A stretch of 9,989 nucleotides of DNA from Promethearchaeota archaeon. GTDB taxonomy: Archaea > Asgardarchaeota > Lokiarchaeia > Sigynarchaeales > SOKP01. Position 1 is the stretch's first letter, and every line of letters begins with the position of its first letter. The position numbers and the translations under genes were made by a program. The notes under the pieces are model-generated. The model was not told the DNA's origin. It saw nothing but the letters and a program-made list of their open reading frames with translations, and made no database searches. This document shows, in pieces, positions 5,428 through 9,989 of the stretch. Location of the stretch: assembly GCA_019058515.1 (NCBI GenBank), contig JAHPYY010000115.1:1-9989 (forward strand), read 5' to 3'.

Positions 5428-7101
5428 ATTCCTAGTTTAGAATTAGAAATAAGCAGATTAGAGCGATTAGTGGGGAAAAAATTAAAAATTGACGAGTTAG
5501 AATACGATTTGCAGTGGATAAGTCTAGATTTGGACGATGTAGACGCAGAAAATCAAACAATTAAAGTAGAGTACAATCCAAACAGACCAGATTTTTCCAG
5601 CCCAGAAGGAATTGCAAGAGCTTTGAAAGGATATTACGAACTAGAGTTAGGACTTCCCCAATTTGACATATCTCCTGGCAATATCACTCTCAATGTAGAT
5701 TCTAGCGTTAAAAAGGTTCGACCATTTATAGTATGTGGTGTAGTAAGAAATGTTGAATTAGATGAGGCTGAAGTAGCTACGCTCATGAACATTCAAGAAC
5801 AACTACACTGGGCTATAGGCAGAGATAGAAAAAAAGTTGCTATTGGAGTGCATAATTTAGATGCGATAACACCTCCATATAAATATACTGCAGTGGCTCC
5901 CGATTCAGTAAGCTTTGAACCGTTGCATGGTGATGGATATCCAATGAATCTTGAGGAGATATTATTACTCCATGAAAAAGGAATTGAATATGCTCACATT
6001 CTCGAAGGAAAAGAAGTATACCCGATAATCTTTGACGCAAATAATGAGGTTCTTTCGTTTCCTCCTATAATTAATGGGGTGATAACAACAGTTACCGATG
6101 ATACAGAAAATTTATTTTTAGATCTTACTGGTACTGACTTCAAAGCAGTAAATTTAGCGTTGAATATATTATCCACTACATTAGCGGATATGGGAGCTAC
6201 AATTGAAAATGTTAAAGTAAATTATTACGATGAGAAAGAATATATTACACCTGATTTGACTCCAAACAAGTGGCAGGTAAATATAAACTACATTAATAGT
6301 TATGTTGGATTAAATCTGACGGTAAATGAAATGATACATTGTTTTCAAAAGGTAAGAATGGATGCTACTAAATCTTCTAAAAAAGGGAATTTAGATATTT
6401 CAGTTCCAGCATATAGAGGAGATATAATGCATCCTGTTGACTTTACGGAAGAGTGTGCAATTGGATTTGGATACGATAAATTACCAAAGACTTTAACTGA
6501 AGGATGTTTTGGAGAATACCACCCAAGCCAAACTTTGTTAAATAAAATTAGGAAAATTATGATAGGAGCGGGTTATCTGGAAGTACTAAATTTTCTTCTC
6601 TCAAATTCTGAGAGGCAATACCAATATATGAGACAAAAATATAATGAAAAACAGCTTATTGAAATTGCAAATCCTGTGTCAAAAGAATACGATACAACAA
6701 GAACTAAGATTTTACCTAAGTTAATGGAAACGCTTCTTTTTAACAGATCTGAAGAAAAACCTATAAAAATATTTGAGGTGGGTGATATAATTCAATTAGA
6801 GAAGGTCGCCGAAACGGGAGCGACACGGGTACTCCATGTAGCGGCTGTTAGTTACCACGATAACGCGGATTTTACAGAAATTCGTTCTGTTTTAGATTTC
6901 ATGATGAGTTCACTTGGAATTCAAGACTATGCCGTTAAAGTAGGAAAGAATCCCTCCTTCATAGAAGGTAGATATGGAGAGGTATACATTAAAAAAGTGA
7001 AAATTGGTGAGATTGGTGAAATCCATCCCGAAGTCTTATCAAACTTTAAGTTAGAATTTCCTGTTTCGGCATTAGAATTAAATTTAGAATCTATCAAATA
7101 A
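5428..7101 (+). CDS. pheT: Phenylalanine-tRNA ligase beta subunit (archaeal type), apparent ATT start
   Basis: This is the beta subunit of PheRS, about 557 residues, the usual length for the archaeal form, which lacks the bacterial tRNA-binding-like and anticodon-binding extensions. The order is: an N-terminal segment with NPNRPDFSSPEG (50-61), the B3/B4-type region involved in editing of Tyr-tRNA-Phe (about 85-265, including SFPPIING at 210-217), the B5 domain beginning near TPDLTP (274-279) with PAYRGDIMH (327-335), and a catalytic-like C-terminal fold ending in GEIGEIHPEV. Archaeal PheT proteins usually begin Met-Pro directly before a strand and LERLxG helix. Here ATT-CCT (5428) falls exactly at Met-Pro, six bases after GAGGTG. 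The in-frame GTG at 5419 lies inside that ribosome binding site and would add three residues; it remains the conventional alternative. Confidence 0.95.
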   Translation: MPSLELEISRLERLVGKKLKIDELEYDLQWISLDLDDVDAENQTIKVEYNPNRPDFSSPEGIARALKGYYELELGLPQFDISPGNITLNVDSSVKKVRPFIVCGVVRNVELDEAEVATLMNIQEQLHWAIGRDRKKVAIGVHNLDAITPPYKYTAVAPDSVSFEPLHGDGYPMNLEEILLLHEKGIEYAHILEGKEVYPIIFDANNEVLSFPPIINGVITTVTDDTENLFLDLTGTDFKAVNLALNILSTTLADMGATIENVKVNYYDEKEYITPDLTPNKWQVNINYINSYVGLNLTVNEMIHCFQKVRMDATKSSKKGNLDISVPAYRGDIMHPVDFTEECAIGFGYDKLPKTLTEGCFGEYHPSQTLLNKIRKIMIGAGYLEVLNFLLSNSERQYQYMRQKYNEKQLIEIANPVSKEYDTTRTKILPKLMETLLFNRSEEKPIKIFEVGDIIQLEKVAETGATRVLHVAAVSYHDNADFTEIRSVLDFMMSSLGIQDYAVKVGKNPSFIEGRYGEVYIKKVKIGEIGEIHPEVLSNFKLEFPVSALELNLESIK

Positions 7102-7130
7102 CAAAATCACATTTATTATCTTAACTCTTG

Positions 7131-7138
7131 TTATAATA
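7131..7138 (+). promoter_or_regulatory. Possible TATA box for pheA
   Basis: TTATAATA lies about 33 bases before the pheA ATG (7167). It could give pheA a nearly leaderless transcript of its own in addition to read-through from pheST. The surrounding DNA is very AT-rich, so chance is a real possibility. Confidence 0.25.
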
Positions 7139-7166
7139 GTCATTTTAAATCTATTTGAGTGAAGCT

Positions 7167-8273
7167 ATGGAAAATAAAGAGAATATTAACGAAGAATTGG
7201 AAGAACTAAGAGAGAATATCGATAAAATAGACGACAGTCTTATCGAACTTCTAAATAAGCGAGCTGGTTTAGTAATTGAAATCGGAAAAATTAAAAAGGG
7301 ACTCAACCTCGAAATCTATCAACCTCCCAGGGAAAGAGCGATATTAAACCGCATAAGAGAAAAATCATGTACTTTAGGAGCTAAAGATATGGAAAGCATT
7401 TGGAAAGAAATTATGGGTGCATGTAAAAATATCCAAGGATATACCCCAAAAATCGGCTATTTAGGGCCTATAGGAACATTTACTCACCAAGCGGCTTTAA
7501 ATTTCTTTCCAAAATCAAGCAGTGAGTTTATATCTTTAAATAGTATACAAGAGATTTTTGATAGTATTCAAAAAGATAAAGTTAGTTTTGGCTTGGTTCC
7601 AATTGAGAATAGCCTTTATGGAACAGTTCGAGAAACCCTTGATTTATTAATTGAAAGAGATTTAGTGATATTTGGAGAACTCGAACTTCGAGTCGTTCAA
7701 AATCTGATAACATTAAAAAACGCTACTCTTGATAATATAATCAATGTATATTCTCATCCTCAAGCATTTGCCCAATGTAAGATGTGGCTCAAATCCAACA
7801 TTCCTAATGTGAATCTGATTAATGTGAACTCAACTGCTGAAGCCATTAGAATAATAAAAATACAAAATAATCCTTCGAATGCCGCAATCGGTACGGAATT
7901 GGCGTGCAATTTGTTTAAACTTCATATCTTGCGTTCAAACATTGAAGATAATACGAATAATTATACTAGGTTCATAATTCTAACTAAAAGCAGCAAAAAC
8001 GATGAAGTAAATAAGGAAAATGCAAAATCTTCAATATTATTTGTTACAAAACACATACCTGGAGCGTTATATAATGTCCTAAAATGTTTTGCTGAGCAAA
8101 AAGTAAATTTACTTAAAATAGAATCCCGACCAAGGCGAAAAGGTAAATGGGAATATATATTTTTAATGGATTTTCAGGGAAGCGTTAAAGATGAGAATAT
8201 AGTGCGAGCTTTAAAATGTCTCAATGATAATGTTATTTGGCATAAGGTCTTAGGAACTTATCCCGTCAACTAA
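7167..8273 (+). CDS. pheA: Bifunctional chorismate mutase / prephenate dehydratase with ACT domain (P-protein)
   Basis: The 368-residue fusion converts chorismate to prephenate and prephenate to phenylpyruvate, the committed branch to phenylalanine. The AroQ chorismate mutase (about 10-92) shows the helical pattern with Arg15, Arg32, Lys43, Arg55 and Glu56 in place of the family's active-site residues. The prephenate dehydratase (about 95-275) has GYLGPIGTFTHQ (97-108), VPIENS (144-149) and the catalytic TRF (267-269). The ACT domain (about 285-368) carries GALY (299-302) and ESRP (319-322), the known phenylalanine-binding motifs, so feedback inhibition by Phe is expected. ATG 7167 is preferred: GTGA lies four bases upstream, while an in-frame TTG at 7155 has no ribosome binding site and would add only four residues. 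It lies 65 bases after pheT, placing Phe synthesis beside Phe-tRNA charging. Confidence 0.95.
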   Translation: MENKENINEELEELRENIDKIDDSLIELLNKRAGLVIEIGKIKKGLNLEIYQPPRERAILNRIREKSCTLGAKDMESIWKEIMGACKNIQGYTPKIGYLGPIGTFTHQAALNFFPKSSSEFISLNSIQEIFDSIQKDKVSFGLVPIENSLYGTVRETLDLLIERDLVIFGELELRVVQNLITLKNATLDNIINVYSHPQAFAQCKMWLKSNIPNVNLINVNSTAEAIRIIKIQNNPSNAAIGTELACNLFKLHILRSNIEDNTNNYTRFIILTKSSKNDEVNKENAKSSILFVTKHIPGALYNVLKCFAEQKVNLLKIESRPRRKGKWEYIFLMDFQGSVKDENIVRALKCLNDNVIWHKVLGTYPVN

Positions 8274-8277
8274 GCTA

Positions 8278-8285
8278 TTTTTTTT
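8278..8285 (+). terminator. T8 terminator after pheA
   Basis: Eight consecutive T begin four bases after the pheA stop codon, followed by CTC. There is no stem of note. Archaeal polymerases stop at such tracts, so the phe transcript probably ends here, consistent with a separate promoter for rph. Confidence 0.4.
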
Positions 8286-8380
8286 CTCTAAAATTATACT
8301 TTGATTTAATAAAACTATATTAATAAGTTACTTTTTACATTAAATTATTACATCATAAAAGATGCTATTTAATTGTAAGA

Positions 8381-8390
8381 ATATAATAAA
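8381..8390 (+). promoter_or_regulatory. TATA-box candidate for rph
   Basis: ATATAATAAA is centred about 46 bases before the rph ATG, similar to the spacing seen for the SCP2 and pheS boxes. The 158-base gap between pheA and rph is very AT-rich, so the exact box is uncertain. Confidence 0.3.
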
Positions 8391-8431
8391 TTAAATTGCA
8401 AACTATTTTGACTTACAGTGGTAATTAATAT

Positions 8432-9151
8432 ATGTTTAGCCATGTGAGACTTGATGGGAGAAAGAACGATGAAATTCGCCCAGTTTCAATTACAAGAAAT
8501 TACTTAAAATATCCTGAAGGTTCAGTTCTAATTGCGCAGGGAGATACGAAAGTAATCGTTACTGCTTCTGTAATAGAGACTGTACCCAAGTTTTTGGTTG
8601 ATACAAGTAAGGGTTGGATAACTGCTGAATACGACATGCTTCCAAGAGCTACTCAAAATAGAAATAAGAGAGATTTAGCTAGGGGAAGGTCAATAGAAAT
8701 ACAAAGATTGATAGGAAGAGCTATGAGAGCAGCATTCGATTACGAGAAATTGGGAGAACGCACAATTAGAATAGACTGCGATGTGATTCAAGCAGATGGA
8801 GGAACGAGGTGTGCTTCTATAACTGGAGCTTTTATTGCGGTATTTGACGCAATCAGTTTTTTGTACGACGAGCAACTTATCTATAATTTCCCTGATTATA
8901 AAGTTACAGCCGCAATATCGTTAGGTATTAAAGAAAAAGAAATATTGCTGGATTTAGATTACCACGAAGACTCGAAAGTAGATGTGGATATTAATTTGGT
9001 GATGAACGAACTTTCTGAAATCATAGAAATTCAAGGAACTGCGGAAGGGGCAACATTCTCAAAGCAAGAATTAAATAAAGTAATTGAATTAGGAGAAAAA
9101 GGAGTCTTTGATCTTATCAAAATTCAAAAAAATGAGTTAAATCTAGCTTAA
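8432..9151 (+). CDS. rph: Ribonuclease PH, bacterial type with shortened loop
   Basis: The 239-residue product is a phosphate-dependent 3'-to-5' exoribonuclease of the RNase PH family, which trims RNA 3' ends such as those of tRNA precursors. It begins RLDGRKNDEIRPV, followed by EGSVLIAQGDTKV and GWITAEYDMLPRAT. It has Arg86 in the EIQRLIGRAMRA segment, QADGGTRCASITGAF with Arg126 (the two phosphate-binding arginines), and metal-site acids in HEDSKVDVDINLV (Asp180, Asp186). IQGTAEGATFS near the C-terminus is also bacterial RNase PH style. Archaeal exosome subunit Rrp41 has DAGSR rather than DGGTR, so this is not a typical Rrp41. Compared with the E. coli sequence as I recall it, the loop before Arg86 (KQGG) is missing four residues. 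ATG 8432 is the only sensible start; a weak GTGGT lies nine bases upstream. The gene converges with the epimerase gene. Confidence 0.92.
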   Translation: MFSHVRLDGRKNDEIRPVSITRNYLKYPEGSVLIAQGDTKVIVTASVIETVPKFLVDTSKGWITAEYDMLPRATQNRNKRDLARGRSIEIQRLIGRAMRAAFDYEKLGERTIRIDCDVIQADGGTRCASITGAFIAVFDAISFLYDEQLIYNFPDYKVTAAISLGIKEKEILLDLDYHEDSKVDVDINLVMNELSEIIEIQGTAEGATFSKQELNKVIELGEKGVFDLIKIQKNELNLA

Positions 9152-9165
9152 TTTAGAATAAGAAA

Positions 9166-9189
9166 GGAAATTTAATTTCCAATTTTTTT
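9166..9189. terminator. Bidirectional hairpin terminator between rph and the epimerase gene
   Basis: GGAAAT (9166-9171) pairs with ATTTCC (9175-9180) around a TTA loop. On the plus strand it is followed by seven T (9183-9189); on the minus strand TTTCTTATTCT follows. The element lies between two converging stop codons (9151 and 9195), so it can end both transcripts. Confidence 0.6.
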
Positions 9190-9194
9190 ATTAT

Positions 9195-9989
9195 TTAATG
9201 AGCTTCGATACCCAATTGTTCTGGATGATCACTGAAGTATTTTACACCGTCTTTAATAATATCGATTATACTCTTTGTAGGAGCCCAACCTGTTTCTTCT
9301 TTAATTTTTTCATTTCTTCCAATAAGTAGCGGAACTTCACTTGGTCGTAATCGATTTGGATCAACATAGGTTTCAGCTTCAATATTATAAAGAGATTTAG
9401 CAATTTCTACATAATCCGCTATGATAATCCCTTTCCCAGTACATACATTAAACGGTTCTCCATATTTTTTGCTTTCACTTAGCATTATATAAGCATTTAC
9501 TGTATCCTTAACATGAGTAAAATCTCTAATGGAATTTGGATTCCCTACCACAATATTAGAACGTCTACCGTTGAGTATTTCCACGATTTGGCGATGCACA
9601 ACGCTCGTAACAAATTGTATTCCCCTTCTTGGACCTTCATGATTAAAACCCCGTGTTATTATGCTTGGAACACCATAAGAATTGTGATAAAGCCACGCAA
9701 TTTGTTCTGTAGCAACCTTAGTTATACCGTATATACTTCTAGGTCGAAATGGATTTGTTTTAAAATTTTCAGAAACAGGAACTTCTTTGGGATCAACTAA
9801 GCCATATTGTTCACTACTACATGCAACTTGCACACTTTCTAAGTTATTATCAAATCTTCTAGCAGCTTCAAAGATATTTATTGTCCCTTCTATGTTGTTA
9901 TGACTTACTCTAACGGGCTCTCTAAAAGAAGTTGGTACAAACGATTCGGCAGCTAGATGGAAGACTGCATGAGGTTCGACTTTTTCAAA
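9195..9989 (-). CDS. NAD(P)-dependent sugar epimerase/dehydratase, GDP-mannose 4,6-dehydratase-like; N-terminus beyond window
   Basis: This partial gene keeps 264 codons to the right edge; the start and the GxxGxxG nucleotide-binding loop lie outside. The visible part opens with HAVFHLAAESFVPTSF, a standard extended-SDR strand and loop. CSSEQYG and the catalytic pair in YGITK (YxxxK) follow. The later FNHEGPRRG and RPSEVPLLIGRN motifs are typical of GDP-mannose 4,6-dehydratase and the related GDP-6-deoxy-mannose reductases (Gmd/RMD). These enzymes make deoxy-sugar nucleotides for surface glycans or protein glycosylation. Which of the two reactions it catalyses cannot be settled without the N-terminus. 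A GTG at 9833-9831 is an internal Val within a conserved strand, not the start. It is convergent with rph. Confidence 0.85.
   Translation of the reverse strand, partial: FEKVEPHAVFHLAAESFVPTSFREPVRVSHNNIEGTINIFEAARRFDNNLESVQVACSSEQYGLVDPKEVPVSENFKTNPFRPRSIYGITKVATEQIAWLYHNSYGVPSIITRGFNHEGPRRGIQFVTSVVHRQIVEILNGRRSNIVVGNPNSIRDFTHVKDTVNAYIMLSESKKYGEPFNVCTGKGIIIADYVEIAKSLYNIEAETYVDPNRLRPSEVPLLIGRNEKIKEETGWAPTKSIIDIIKDGVKYFSDHPEQLGIEAH

Noticed and set aside
8343..8366. CATC...GATG inverted repeat in the rph upstream region
   Set aside because: Only four base pairs around an A-rich loop, too weak to support a structure.
8432..9151. Exosome subunit Rrp41 as the identity of the RNase PH-like gene
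   Set aside because: The DGGTRxASITGA and QGTAEG motifs and the EGSVL-GDTKV region follow bacterial RNase PH, whereas Rrp41 carries DAGSR-type motifs.
9513..9800. Plus-strand open frame opposite the epimerase gene
   Set aside because: It is antisense to the YxxxK and RPSEV-containing coding region; there is no recognisable domain.
9831..9833. GTG as the start of the epimerase gene
   Set aside because: The frame continues without a stop to the window edge and encodes conserved extended-SDR sequence upstream, so the GTG is an internal valine.

Overview
This AT-rich window (about one third G+C by eye) reads as a piece of an archaeal chromosome. The evidence is an archaeal/eukaryotic-type phenylalanyl-tRNA synthetase pair (PheS with winged-helix repeats at its N-terminus, and a short PheT of about 557 residues), an archaeal-type phosphopantetheine adenylyltransferase, a protein of the archaeal DUF1512 family, GGTG-type ribosome binding sites and TATA-like promoter boxes. 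A bacterial-style RNase PH, a fused chorismate mutase-prephenate dehydratase and a stand-alone SCP2 domain sit beside these. That mix would suit an Asgard archaeon or a related mesophilic lineage, but the window does not prove it.

Left part, minus strand (1-2487): a HAD-IIA phosphatase cut by the window edge, a stand-alone SCP2 sterol/lipid-carrier domain protein, and a DUF1512 membrane-anchored protein. A compact divergent promoter containing a palindrome (2525-2542) separates these from the plus-strand genes.

Middle, plus strand (2541-3527): a small two-helix membrane protein with a zinc ribbon, then coaD (CoA biosynthesis). coaD has no ATG, GTG or TTG in a sensible place and appears to start on ATC. 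A 349-base gene-free stretch (3528-3876) follows. It holds three consecutive inverted repeats, a T8 tract, a 29-codon open frame ending in a Phe-containing segment, and the likely pheS promoter.

Right part, plus strand (3877-9151): pheS-pheT-pheA, which brings together phenylalanine biosynthesis (chorismate to phenylpyruvate) and the enzyme that loads phenylalanine onto tRNA, then rph (RNase PH) behind its own probable promoter. pheT also seems to start on a non-canonical codon (ATT), six bases after a GAGGTG ribosome binding site. rph converges on a minus-strand nucleotide-sugar epimerase/dehydratase gene that runs off the right edge, with a shared hairpin/T-tract terminator between them.

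No tRNA, rRNA, CRISPR array, transposon or defence system is visible. The most notable items are the two apparent AUC/AUU starts, the structured region upstream of pheS, the Phe gene cluster, and the bacterial-type RNase PH with a shortened loop.
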